Shown here: piece after piece, positions 46,367 through 55,273 of the stretch
Position numbering within the stretch: the first letter of the stretch is position 1
Layout of the letters: each line of letters begins with the position of its first letter
Assembly: GCF_019599045.1 (NCBI RefSeq)
Contig: NZ_CP080623.1
Location: forward strand, 2,998,501-3,062,500
Direction: 5' to 3'
DNA: 64,000 bases
From: Roseovarius sp. SCSIO 43702
GTDB lineage: Bacteria; Pseudomonadota; Alphaproteobacteria; Rhodobacterales; Rhodobacteraceae
Notes under the pieces: model-generated
What the model was told of the DNA's origin: nothing
The model's database searches: none
What the model saw: only the letters and a program-made list of their open reading frames with translations
Translations under genes and position numbers: made by a program

Positions 46367-47311
46367 ATGCGAATGGACACTCTGAAAAACACCGACAGGT
46401 TCTACCTGTCCGACGGCGGGCTCGAGACCTGGATGGTCTTCGAGGAAGGCTTCGACCTGCCCTGCTTCTCGGCCGCCGTCCTTCTCGACACCGCCGAGGG
46501 CCGCGCCGCGCTCACCGCCTATTTCGAGCGGTTCATCGCGCTTGCCCGCGACAGCGGACGCGGCTTCGTGATGGACACGCCCACCTGGCGCTGCGGCGCG
46601 GCCTGGGCAGCCCCGCTGGGGCTCGGCCTGCACGAGACGCTGGCCATCAATGGCCGCGCGACCGCGTTCATGGCGGCCATCCGCGACCGGCACGAAACCG
46701 CGCAGCTTCCGATCCTGCTCAACGGGCTGGTGGGTCCGGCGGGCGACGCCTACGCACCGGACGTGGCGCTCGGCCCCGATGAGGCGTGTCTCGTCCACAC
46801 GCCGCAGGTCCGGGCACTCGCCGCCGCGGGTGTCGACATGATCAGCGCCATGACCCTCACCCACGCGGGCGAGGCCGCCGGGATCGCGCAGGCCGCGGCC
46901 GAGATCGACCTGCCGGTCGTGATCTCCTTCACGCTCGAGACCGATGGCCGCCTGCCCTCGGGCGAGCCGCTGGACGAGGCCATCGCCGAGGTCGATGCAT
47001 GGACGGGCGCCGCGCCGCTGCACTACATGATCAACTGCGCGCATCCCGACCACTTCCGCGATGTCGTGGCAAACCCCGCCCCCTGGCTCGACCGGATCGG
47101 CGGCGTTCGGGCCAATGCCTCGAGGATGAGCCACGCCGAACTCGACGCCTCCGAGGTGCTCGATGACGGTGACCCGGTCGAGCTCGGCGCGCTGCACGGG
47201 GATCTGCTGCGGCTGCTTCCGAACCTGCGGATCATCGGCGGCTGCTGCGGCACCGATCACCGGCACGTGGGTTGCATCGCGGGCCACGCCCACCGGCGCA
47301 GGGCCGCCTGA
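46367..47311 (+). CDS. Homocysteine S-methyltransferase family protein
   Basis: The protein has 314 residues from the ATG at 46367, with AAGGAGA 6 bases upstream. The zinc ligands are present: the Cys of INCAHP (near 220) and the Cys pair of IGGCCGTDHRH near the C-terminus. The family transfers a methyl group from S-methylmethionine, betaine-like donors or SAM to homocysteine; some members act on selenocysteine. The donor is not evident. It is divergent from tetR, which may control it. Confidence 0.88.
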   Translation: MRMDTLKNTDRFYLSDGGLETWMVFEEGFDLPCFSAAVLLDTAEGRAALTAYFERFIALARDSGRGFVMDTPTWRCGAAWAAPLGLGLHETLAINGRATAFMAAIRDRHETAQLPILLNGLVGPAGDAYAPDVALGPDEACLVHTPQVRALAAAGVDMISAMTLTHAGEAAGIAQAAAEIDLPVVISFTLETDGRLPSGEPLDEAIAEVDAWTGAAPLHYMINCAHPDHFRDVVANPAPWLDRIGGVRANASRMSHAELDASEVLDDGDPVELGALHGDLLRLLPNLRIIGGCCGTDHRHVGCIAGHAHRRRAA

Positions 47312-47374
47312 ACCCGACCGGAAAGGGGCGGCGGGCACGACCACGCCCGCCGCCCGGGGCGGGCCGCCAAGGCC

Positions 47375-48829
47375 CTACGCCACCTCGCGCCGAAGCACCT
47401 GCCCGGGCCGCGCCCCCGTCGCGCGGCCCTCGCGCCAGATCACCTCGCCATTGGCGATCACCTGCGCGATCCCCTCCGCCCGCTGCGTCGGTGCCTCGAA
47501 CGTCGCGCGGTCGCGCACCGTATCCGCGTCGAACAGAACGAGATCCGCGAACGCCCCTTCCCGCACCACCCCACGGTCGCGAAACCCGAACTCCGCCGCC
47601 GTCAGACCCGTCATCTTGTGCACCGCCGTCTCGAGGTCGAAAAGGCCCATCTCCCGGCTGTAGCGGCCCAGGACGCGCGGGAATGTTCCCCAGAGGCGCG
47701 GATGCGGGAACGTGTCATGCGGCAACCCGTCCGAGCCGATCATCGTCGGCGCGAAGGCCAGGATGCGGCTCACATCCTCCTCGACCATGGTGAAATAGAC
47801 CGCTCCCGCCGGTTGCAGCCGCGCCACCGCCTCTTCGAGCGTGCCGCCAAGCTCGGCCACCACCTCCGCGAGGTCGCGCCCCGCCATATCCGGCCTCCCC
47901 CGCGACCACGTCACCAGCGTCCGGGGCGACCGCGCCGCATGTTCCGCCGTCAGGATCGTCGAGGACGCGACATAGGGATAACAGTCGAGGCTCACGCCCT
48001 GCGCCTCGCGCGCGCGGGCGATCGTGGCCAGCGTCTCGACCGAGCGGCCATGCATGGCGGTATCCGACAGCTTGTGATGCGAGATGAGCGTCTGCACCCC
48101 CAGCGCGCGCCCGATCTCGAAACTCTCGGCCAGCGCCGCGTCGCTCGCCTTGCCCTCGTCGCGCATATGGGTGGCGTGCAAGCCGCCGAATGGCACCATC
48201 GGGCGGCAGACCTCTATCACCTCCTCGGTGGTCGCGGCCCGCGCGGGCGGATAGGCGAGGCCCGTCGAGACCCCGATCGCGCCGGCTTCCATCGCCTCCT
48301 CGACCAGCGCCTGCATCACCGCGATCTCGTCCCCGGTCGCCGCGCGCTCGAGGTCCGCCATCGCGATCGCGCGCAGCGTCGTGTGACCAACGTAGCACGC
48401 CACGTTGACCGCCGCCGGTGTCTCGCGCAACGCCGCGGCATAGTCGGCGAAGGACTTGAAGCGGTACCACTCCCCGCTCGCATCCAGCAGATCGAGCGGC
48501 GGCGTCACCGGCTGCGGCACGGGCACCGGCATGGGGGCGAGCGATATGCCGCAATTCCCGGCCACCACCGTGGTCACCCCCTGGCTCACCTTCGCGGCCA
48601 TGTCCGGATCGGCCAGCACGGCGCGGTCGTCATGGGTATGCGCGTCGATGAATCCGGGGGCGAGGATCAGCCCGCTCGCATCCACCTCCCGCGCGGCCCG
48701 CGCTGCCGACAGATCGCCGACCGTCGCGATCCGGTCACCGCTCACGCCGACGTCACCCGTCATGCGCGGCGCGCCCGTGCCGTCGATGATCGTCGCATTG
48801 CGGATGATAAGGTCATGGCTGCGTGTCAT
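47375..48829 (-). CDS. N-acyl-D-amino-acid deacylase (D-aminoacylase family amidohydrolase)
   Basis: The protein has 484 residues from the ATG at 48829. The amidohydrolase fold shows GFIDAHTHDD (first metal HxH), VVAGNCGISLAPM with the bridging Cys, GLHATHMRDEG, LISHHKLSD and MIGSDGLPHDTFPHPR, all family signatures. It removes acyl groups from N-acyl-D-amino acids in the cytoplasm, so it could use D-amino acid or peptidoglycan-derived compounds. It starts inside the stop of the upstream uncharacterised gene (ATGA overlap). Confidence 0.92.
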   Translation of the reverse strand: MTRSHDLIIRNATIIDGTGAPRMTGDVGVSGDRIATVGDLSAARAAREVDASGLILAPGFIDAHTHDDRAVLADPDMAAKVSQGVTTVVAGNCGISLAPMPVPVPQPVTPPLDLLDASGEWYRFKSFADYAAALRETPAAVNVACYVGHTTLRAIAMADLERAATGDEIAVMQALVEEAMEAGAIGVSTGLAYPPARAATTEEVIEVCRPMVPFGGLHATHMRDEGKASDAALAESFEIGRALGVQTLISHHKLSDTAMHGRSVETLATIARAREAQGVSLDCYPYVASSTILTAEHAARSPRTLVTWSRGRPDMAGRDLAEVVAELGGTLEEAVARLQPAGAVYFTMVEEDVSRILAFAPTMIGSDGLPHDTFPHPRLWGTFPRVLGRYSREMGLFDLETAVHKMTGLTAAEFGFRDRGVVREGAFADLVLFDADTVRDRATFEAPTQRAEGIAQVIANGEVIWREGRATGARPGQVLRREVA

Positions 48830-49761
48830 CGCGCGTCTCCTCCGGGGTCCCGGCACCAGACCATCGCCTCTTCCGCGCCACCGTCAAGCCCGATCCGGCC
48901 CTCAGCGATCCGCGCGTCGACATCCGACAGCACGACGCCCACGCGGCGGCCCCGCTCCCAGACCGGCGCGCCCGAGGCGATGACGGTCACGGGCCGCGTG
49001 CCCGTCGCGGGGCGCGGCTCCGCCACCGTTACCTCCGCCACCTCGCCCCGCGCCCCCAGCACGACCCGATCCGCGCCGCCGCCGGTCACCGGCACCCCGC
49101 CCGCGACCGGCGCCAGCGCATAGCGCCCCTCGCGGCCCATCAGCCGGGCGGCGATCACCTGGCTCACCACCTCTGCCACCTCGACCCCCGGCGGCGCGTG
49201 CAACGAGTTGCACAGAAGCGCAAAGCCCCGGCCCTCCGCGATCTCCGAGGCGTGACCGAGGTCGCGCCGCCGCGCCACCCGTTCGGAATTGGCCCAGGCC
49301 ACCGCGCCCCCGGCGGCCACCGCGATCAGCCCCGCATCCGCCTCGGGCGCCGCGGCCATCACCGCGCCGACCGCCTCCGCAACCGGCACACCGCGCGCCA
49401 TCCGGTCCAGCACCGCGCGGTTGAGCGGCACGCCATCCGGCCCCGCCCGGTTCGGCAGGCGATGCCCGGTAACAAGCCCGACCTGCCCCGCGCCGACGAG
49501 GAACTGGCCCAACGGCTCCGGCCGATCCGGCCCGCTCGAGATGATCGCGGCGACGCGCGCCTCCTCCATCCCGGCGCAGGGCCCGAGCGCGCGCACCCCG
49601 CCCCGCTGGCACGACACCTGCCGGTGATGCCCCGCCCGGTCGAGCACCGACAGCACCGCAAAGCCGCCCACGTCGCCGCGCCCGATCACCTCGGCGGCGC
49701 GCACGCCCTCGCGGACGGCCCGCGCCGCGCCCTCTCCGAATGCCGCGATGCCGATGGTCAT
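48826..49761 (-). CDS. Uncharacterised protein coupled to the D-aminoacylase gene (DUF6963-like?)
   Basis: The protein has 311 residues and begins MTIGIAAFGEGAARAVREGV. It shows alternating short strands and helices rich in Gly, Ala and Val, for example GRGDVGGFAVLSVLDRAGHHRQVSCQRGG, GPCAGMEEARVAAIISSGPDRP and NSERVARRRDLGH. I think it belongs to a family listed as DUF6963, recalled only weakly. The many small motifs with conserved Arg/His suggest an enzyme. The ATGA overlap ties it to N-acyl-D-amino acid metabolism. No membrane segments or signal peptide. Confidence 0.7.
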   Translation of the reverse strand: MTIGIAAFGEGAARAVREGVRAAEVIGRGDVGGFAVLSVLDRAGHHRQVSCQRGGVRALGPCAGMEEARVAAIISSGPDRPEPLGQFLVGAGQVGLVTGHRLPNRAGPDGVPLNRAVLDRMARGVPVAEAVGAVMAAAPEADAGLIAVAAGGAVAWANSERVARRRDLGHASEIAEGRGFALLCNSLHAPPGVEVAEVVSQVIAARLMGREGRYALAPVAGGVPVTGGGADRVVLGARGEVAEVTVAEPRPATGTRPVTVIASGAPVWERGRRVGVVLSDVDARIAEGRIGLDGGAEEAMVWCRDPGGDAR

Positions 49762-49833
49762 CCCCGCTCTCCCCGCGCGATCTCGTTAACCTTTCGCGCC
49801 GCACGCCGCGTTAACGCCACCCGCGACTCGGCT

Positions 49834-49895
49834 TTCACCGACACGATACCGACATGATACCGACGTCGGAACCGACGCTCCGGACCCCGTTAACC
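49834..49895. repeat. Intergenic repeat element, copy 1
   Basis: It starts TTCACCGACACGATACCGAC and continues with further GATACCGAC units, ending CGTTAACC. The first 35 bases are identical to those at 63647. The internal unit GATACCGAC recurs. It lies 62 bases beyond the stop of the HNH gene and 73 bases before the next minus-strand start. Confidence 0.75.
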
Positions 49896-49956
49896 AAGGG
49901 GCGCCCCGCCTTTGGAAGAATTTTCGACACCGAAGGCCGCGCGCCGCGTTAACCGC

Positions 49957-50541
49957 TCACGCTTCGAGCTCGGCATCCCAGTAGAGGAAATCGAGCCAGC
50001 TCTCATGCAGGTATCCCGGCGGGAACCTCCGGCCCATGTTGCGCAGTTCCTCGGCCTCCGGCGCCCTCGGCGCCTTGCGCAGGCTCATGCCCGCCCGGCG
50101 CAGGCTCTTCGCGCCCTTCTTCAGGTTGCAGCCCGAGCAGGCTGCCACCACGTTCTCCCAGCTTGTCCTGCCCCCCGCCGCGCGGGGCACCACATGGTCG
50201 AAGGTGAGGTCCCCCTTCGCCCCGCAATACTGGCACCGGAATTCGTCCCTCAGGAAAAGATTGAAGCGCGTGAAGGCCACGCGCTTCTGGGGTTTTACGT
50301 AATCCTTCAGGACGATGACCGAGGGGATCCTGATCTCCATCGAGGGGCTTCGGACGACATCCTCGTATTCCGCCACGATGTCCACCCGGTCGAGCCACCG
50401 GGCCTTCACCGCCTCCTGCCAGGTCCAGAGGCTGAGCGGGTAGTAGCTCAGCGGACGGTAATCGGCATTCAGCACCAGCGCCGGGTGATCCCGAAGCGCG
50501 CCCGGACTTCGCACGAATTCCGTCCTGAACTCCCCATCCAT
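49957..50541 (-). CDS. HNH endonuclease family protein
   Basis: The protein has 194 residues from the ATG at 50541 (MDGEFRTEFV), with GGAGG upstream; ATGs at 50601 and 50622 are alternatives. The zinc-ribbon HNH core has Cys103/Cys106 (CQYC), Asp115-His116 (FDHVVPR), Asn130 and Cys135/Cys138 (CSGC). The N-terminal VLNADYRPLSYYPLSLW block is shared by a chromosomal HNH family that is very widespread in alphaproteobacteria and not linked to a mobile element. The natural role is unknown. Confidence 0.88.
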   Translation of the reverse strand: MDGEFRTEFVRSPGALRDHPALVLNADYRPLSYYPLSLWTWQEAVKARWLDRVDIVAEYEDVVRSPSMEIRIPSVIVLKDYVKPQKRVAFTRFNLFLRDEFRCQYCGAKGDLTFDHVVPRAAGGRTSWENVVAACSGCNLKKGAKSLRRAGMSLRKAPRAPEAEELRNMGRRFPPGYLHESWLDFLYWDAELEA

Positions 50542-50789
50542 CCTCGGCGCCTCCACCCTCGCGCGGTCCCGTCTGGTGCCACTATATCCGGTGGACGACA
50601 TCTGACAAGCCACCAGATGCAAGGGCGGTCTCGCGCGGGACCGGACGCTGCGCCTTGCGCGTATACGCCTTCTTAACCCGGCTGTGTCATCCTGGCACGA
50701 TCACGTTTCGTGGGCCGTCCGGTCACCGCGCCCGCGCCCCAAGGATAAAAGGAGGATCCGCTCGCACGCGTGGGCTTCGCCGCCATGGG

Positions 50790-51530
50790 CTAAAGCTCCG
50801 CCATCACCTCGTCGGAGGCTTCGAAATTGGCCGTGACGCGCTGCACGTCGTCGTCATCTTCCAGCGCCTCGATGAGCTTCATGAGCTTCTGCATCCCCTC
50901 GAGGTCCATCTCGGTGGTGGTCACCGGCTTCCAGACGAGGCGCGTCGCCTCGCTCTCGCCAAGCGCGGCCTCGAGCGCGTTCGACACCTCGTTGAGGTCG
51001 GTATCCGCGCACCAGATGTAATGCGCGTCCTCGCCGCTTTCGACGTCCTCGGCGCCCGCTTCGATCGCGGCCATCATGATCGTGTCCGCGTCGCCCGCAT
51101 CCGCCGGGTAGACGACCTCGCCCTTGCGCTCGAACATGAAGCCCACGCTGCCGGTCTCGCCGAGGTTGCCGCCGTTTTTCGAGAAGGTCGAGCGCACGTT
51201 CGACGCCGTGCGGTTGCGGTTGTCGGTCATCGCCTCGACGATCACCGCCACGCCGCCCGGTCCGTAACCCTCGTAGCGGATTTCCTCGTAATCCTCGGCG
51301 TCACCGCCCATCGCCTTCTTGATGGCGCGGTCGATATTGTCCTTGGGCATCGACTGCGCCTTGGCCTCCTTCACCGCAAGGCGCAGGCGCGGGTTCTTCT
51401 CGGGGTCCGGGTCGCCCATCTTGGCGGCCACGGTGATCTCCTTCGAGAGCTTGGAAAAGAGCTTTGCCCGCACCGCGTCCTGCCGCCCCTTGCGGTGCTG
51501 GATGTTGGCCCATTTCGAATGCCCTGCCAT
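50790..51530 (-). CDS. yebC: YebC/PmpR family regulator/translation factor
   Basis: The protein has 246 residues from the ATG at 51530 ([15 protein letters not shown], the family hallmark). The three-domain layout includes [26 protein letters not shown] and [23 protein letters not shown]. YebC proteins help ribosomes pass polyproline stretches and have also been called transcription regulators. It lies 108 bases after the SLC13 gene. The usual ruvCAB neighbours are absent. Confidence 0.96.
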   Translation of the reverse strand: MAGHSKWANIQHRKGRQDAVRAKLFSKLSKEITVAAKMGDPDPEKNPRLRLAVKEAKAQSMPKDNIDRAIKKAMGGDAEDYEEIRYEGYGPGGVAVIVEAMTDNRNRTASNVRSTFSKNGGNLGETGSVGFMFERKGEVVYPADAGDADTIMMAAIEAGAEDVESGEDAHYIWCADTDLNEVSNALEAALGESEATRLVWKPVTTTEMDLEGMQKLMKLIEALEDDDDVQRVTANFEASDEVMAEL

Positions 51531-51638
51531 AGGGTGCCTCCGCTCAGATGGTTGGTTCGCGCCCCATATAGGGCAAGCCCCCCGTGCCCCGCAAGACAAG
51601 GCGCGCCGCCACCGCCCGCGCGCGCCCCGCCCCCGGGT

Positions 51639-53420
51639 TCAGAGCGGCCAGATCAGCGGGATGAGCGCCGAGGCCAGGAGCCCCACGCTCAGGTTGAGCG
51701 GCACGCCCACCTTCAGGAAATCGGTGAAGCGATAGCCGCCGGGCCCGTAGACCAGCGTGTTGGTCTGGTAGCCGATGGGCGTCGCGAAGCTCGCGCTCGC
51801 CGCCACCATCACCGCCACCACCAGCGGGCGCGGGTCTATGCCCATCGCCTCCCCGAGACCGATGGCGATCGGGGTGATGACGACCGCGACGGCATTGTTG
51901 CTGATCATCTCGGTCATGATCGAGGTGATGAGATAGACCGCGTAGATCACCACCACGCCGGGCATGAGCGCCAGGTAAGGTGCCAGCGCCTCCACGATGA
52001 GCGCCACCGCGCCCGAGGATTGCAGCGCGGCGCCCACCGCCAGCATAGAGAAGATGAGCGCCAGAAGCTGCCCCTCCACATAGGAAAAGGCTTCGTCCGC
52101 ATCGACGCAGCCAGTGAGAAGCACCACCGCCATCGCGATCACCGCGAGCACGAGGATCGGCGCGACCCCGAGCCCCGCCAGCACCACGAGGCTCAGCAGC
52201 GCCGCCACCGCGAGCGGCGCGTGCCCCCGGCGGAACGCCCGCGCCGAGGGCTGCGAGACATCGACGAGGTTCATCTCCGAGGCCAGCCGCTTGATGTCCT
52301 CGGGCGCCCCCTCGAGCAGGAGCGTATCGCCGACCCGCACGATCAGGTCTTCCAGTTGCCGGCCGATATTCTGGTTCCGCCGATGCACCGCCAGCGGATA
52401 GACCCCGAAGCGCCGGCGCAGCCGGAGCGAGCCGAGCGAGCGGCCCACCATCTTGCAGTCGGGCGTGATGAGCACCTCGACCGTCTTCGTCTCGACGGCC
52501 GAGACCTGGTCGACGCGCTTGAGGCTCTTGTTGCGTTGCAGGCTCAGCAACTCCGTCATCTGCGTCCGCAACACGACCCGGTCCCCGACCTGGAGCTCGA
52601 CCCCCTCGAGGTTGCGCCTGAGCGACTGGTCGCCGCGGATCACGTCGACGAGGCGCACGCCCTCCCGCTTGAAGAGCTGCACGCCCAGCACCTCGCGCCC
52701 GATGAGGTTGCTGTCCGGCGGGATCACCGCCTCGGTGAAGAACTTCATCTTCGAGCGATCCGACAGCATGTCCGCCATGCTGTCACGCCGCGGCAGCAGG
52801 TAGGGTCCGATGAACCGCAGATAGATCATGCCCCAGGCCACCAGCACCGCCGCCAGCGGCGTCACCTCGAAGATCGTGAAGGGCGCAAGCCCCTGCGTCC
52901 GCGCCACGCCATCCACCAGGAGGTTGGTCGAGGTCCCGATCAGGGTGAGCGTGCCGCCCAGGATCGCCGCATAGCTGAGCGGGATGAGCAGCTTCGACGC
53001 CGGGATGCCCATGGTCCGCGCGATCTGCACGAAGACCGGGATCATGACCACGACGACGGGGGTATTGTTCATGATCGCGGACCCCACCACCACGAAGAGC
53101 ATGAGCATCGCCACCGCGAGCTTGGGATGCGTCCGCGCCTTGGTGTCCGCGATCGCGGTGAACGCCTCGAGCGCGCCGGTCCGCACCAGCGCCCCCATGA
53201 TGATGAACATCACCGCGATCGTCCACGGCGCCGGGTTCGACAGCACGTCAAGCGCCGCGTCATAAGGCAAAAGCCCCAGGACCAGGAGTGCCGCGACCCC
53301 GCCCATCGCGACCACCTCGACGGGATAGGTCTCGCGGATGAACAGGACGAACATCACGGCGACGACCCCCAGGGCGAGCAACGCCTCGGCGGTCTCCGAC
53401 AGGATGAAATAGGATGTCAC
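51639..53420 (-). CDS. SLC13/ArsB-type permease with two TrkA-C (RCK_C) domains
   Basis: The protein has 593 residues and starts at a GTG (53420) that overlaps the stop of the EamA gene. Six or so helices come first, then two RCK_C domains (about 205-285 and 295-375: VELQVGDRVVLRTQ, LEDLIVRVGDTLLLEG), then a second membrane half with NNAVAVVITPIAIGL and a GYQTNTLVYGPGGYRF re-entrant signature. This matches the SLC13 group with internal TrkA-C domains; relatives move sulfate or other anions with Na+. The substrate is not certain. Confidence 0.88.
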   Translation of the reverse strand: MTSYFILSETAEALLALGVVAVMFVLFIRETYPVEVVAMGGVAALLVLGLLPYDAALDVLSNPAPWTIAVMFIIMGALVRTGALEAFTAIADTKARTHPKLAVAMLMLFVVVGSAIMNNTPVVVVMIPVFVQIARTMGIPASKLLIPLSYAAILGGTLTLIGTSTNLLVDGVARTQGLAPFTIFEVTPLAAVLVAWGMIYLRFIGPYLLPRRDSMADMLSDRSKMKFFTEAVIPPDSNLIGREVLGVQLFKREGVRLVDVIRGDQSLRRNLEGVELQVGDRVVLRTQMTELLSLQRNKSLKRVDQVSAVETKTVEVLITPDCKMVGRSLGSLRLRRRFGVYPLAVHRRNQNIGRQLEDLIVRVGDTLLLEGAPEDIKRLASEMNLVDVSQPSARAFRRGHAPLAVAALLSLVVLAGLGVAPILVLAVIAMAVVLLTGCVDADEAFSYVEGQLLALIFSMLAVGAALQSSGAVALIVEALAPYLALMPGVVVIYAVYLITSIMTEMISNNAVAVVITPIAIGLGEAMGIDPRPLVVAVMVAASASFATPIGYQTNTLVYGPGGYRFTDFLKVGVPLNLSVGLLASALIPLIWPL

Positions 53421-54361
53421 GCGCGTGGTGCCTCTTCTGCTGGACGCCCATCATCCGTCATGGCGCGCCCCGGCACAAGCACCCGCACCGCCCTCGGTTG
53501 CACAAGGAACATCCCCACCATCATCACCGCGAGCGCGAGCCAGACCCAGGCCGAATAGCGCTCGTCGAGAAGGCCCATGGACCAGAGCACGCCGGTCGCC
53601 GTGACCACGTAGCTCGTCTGCGCGGCAAAGACCGACCCCGCCCGCCCGACGAGCCACACGTAACAGGCATAGACGATTCCGTGGACCGCCGCCCCCACCA
53701 CGAGCGCAAGCTCCGGCAGGCCCACGCCCTCGAGCGGGTTGATCCACTGGCCCGTGACCAGCGACACGGGCAGCATGATGCAAAGCCCGATGAGCGACGC
53801 GCTGAAGATGACCTGCATCGGGTCGAGGCCCTGCGTGCCCCATTTCGCCACGAGGTTGCCCTCGGTCGCGTAGAGCATCGGCGCCAGCAGCGCCACCAGC
53901 ACCCAGATCCCCGACCCTTCCGACAGGCTCGCCTTCGGACCCACGAGCAACACGATGCCCAGAAGGCCGCAGGCCACGCCGAGGAACCTGCGCGCCTCGA
54001 ACCGTTCGTTCCCCAGCAGAAGCGCGATGGGCAGCGAGAACATCGCGACCGTCGAGGTGGTGATCGACATCACGCCTCCCGACAGGGTGATCGCGGCGAT
54101 GTAGTAGAAGATGTCGGGCAACACCGCCCCGCAAAAGGCCACCATGACGAAAAGAGCGAGGTATTTCCGCCCGAAAACCAGCCGCTTGCCCCGCATCAGG
54201 ATGATCGCGCCCAGCACGACGATGACCGTGACAAGCTGCCAGAAGATCAGGCCGAAGGGCTGATGCCCCGTGCTCACCGCCACCTTGGCCAGCGGGATCG
54301 TGAGGCCCCAGCCCGTCCCCATGACCAGCAGGACGGCATAGAGGAAAAGCCGCTCTCTCAC
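53417..54361 (-). CDS. EamA/DMT family transporter
   Basis: The protein has 314 residues from GTG 54361, which overlaps the YmdB-type gene by GTGA and has GGGAGG upstream. Ten helices in two EamA repeats are visible. The first begins LFLYAVLLVMGTGWGLTIPLAK; the second has VALLAPMLYATEGNLVAKW and ends LALAVMMVGMFLV. DMT proteins export small metabolites such as amino acids or nucleosides. It is the middle of a three-gene run with overlaps at both ends. Confidence 0.88.
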   Translation of the reverse strand: MRERLFLYAVLLVMGTGWGLTIPLAKVAVSTGHQPFGLIFWQLVTVIVVLGAIILMRGKRLVFGRKYLALFVMVAFCGAVLPDIFYYIAAITLSGGVMSITTSTVAMFSLPIALLLGNERFEARRFLGVACGLLGIVLLVGPKASLSEGSGIWVLVALLAPMLYATEGNLVAKWGTQGLDPMQVIFSASLIGLCIMLPVSLVTGQWINPLEGVGLPELALVVGAAVHGIVYACYVWLVGRAGSVFAAQTSYVVTATGVLWSMGLLDERYSAWVWLALAVMMVGMFLVQPRAVRVLVPGRAMTDDGRPAEEAPRA

Positions 54362-55170
54362 ACGCCGGCCTCCCGCAGCCGTCCGCCCTGCCGCACCATC
54401 TCGATCCGCGTGGCGCGGCCCGTGCGGTCGTCGGTCTCCACATAGACACCCGACAGCGTCGCCTCGCCCGTCGCGGGCTCGAACCGCGCGCCCGGCATCC
54501 CGGTGACGAAGCGGCGCATGGGCTCGTCCTTCTCCATGCCGATGACGCTCAGGTAATCGCCGCACATCCCGGCATCGCTCAGGTAGCCGGTGCCCCCCGG
54601 AAGGATCATCGCGTCGGCGGTCGGCACATGCGTATGCGTGCCCACGACAAGACTTGCGCGGCCGTCGCAGAAATGGCCAACCGCCATCTTCTCGCTCGTG
54701 GCCTCGCAATGGATATCGACCAACGCGGCCTGAACCGCACCGCCCAGCCGATGCGTGTTCAGCACCCGGTCCAGCGCCGAGAACGGATCGTCATAGGGCT
54801 GTTTCATGAAGACCTGCCCCAACGCCTGCGCCACCAGCACCTTGCGCCCCCGCGCATCGGTGAAGACCCGCGCCCCCTGCCCCGGCGCGGATTTCGCCAC
54901 GTTGAGCGGGCGGATGATGCGCGGCTCCGCATCCGCGAATTGCAGCATGTCCTTCTGGTCGAACGCATGATCGCCCAGCGTGAGCACATCGGCCCCCGCC
55001 TCCAGCAAGGCGCGCGCATGACCGGCGTTGAGGCCACGGCCATTCGTCGCGTTCTCGCCGTTGACGACCACGAAATCGAGCCGCCACGCCTCGCGCAGGG
55101 CGGGAAGCCCACCGATCACGGCCTGCCGCCCGGCCCGGCCCATCACGTCACCAAGAAAAAGCAGTCTCAT
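54358..55170 (-). CDS. TIGR00282 family metallophosphoesterase (YmdB-like)
   Basis: The protein has 270 residues. The calcineurin-like di-metal site shows MRLLFLGDVMGRAGR, VNGENATNG, TLGDHAFDQKD, VDIHCEAT and GTHTHVPTAD in order. Relatives act as phosphodiesterases on 2',3'- or 3',5'-cyclic nucleotides (YmdB in Bacillus). It is first in an overlapping series with the EamA and SLC13 genes. Confidence 0.92.
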   Translation of the reverse strand: MRLLFLGDVMGRAGRQAVIGGLPALREAWRLDFVVVNGENATNGRGLNAGHARALLEAGADVLTLGDHAFDQKDMLQFADAEPRIIRPLNVAKSAPGQGARVFTDARGRKVLVAQALGQVFMKQPYDDPFSALDRVLNTHRLGGAVQAALVDIHCEATSEKMAVGHFCDGRASLVVGTHTHVPTADAMILPGGTGYLSDAGMCGDYLSVIGMEKDEPMRRFVTGMPGARFEPATGEATLSGVYVETDDRTGRATRIEMVRQGGRLREAGV

Positions 55171-55273
55171 GCCGCGGAGTTAATGCGTTTCCCGCGCCCG
55201 CCGCAAGGCAATTGCCGCCCCATTCGCACGCTGTTACTATCGCCCCGAAGAGGCAGAGCAGGCCCGCACATAT

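Noticed and set aside
50740..50790. Strong Shine-Dalgarno-like AAAAGGAGG upstream of GTG GGC TTC GCC GCC ATG GGC TAA
   Set aside because: The frame is only seven codons after a 14-base spacer and shows no other sign of being a gene.
50655..53558. A plus-strand open frame of about 967 codons opposite yebC and the SLC13 permease
   Set aside because: It is rich in His, Arg and Asp like other antisense shadows, and both sense genes are firmly recognised.
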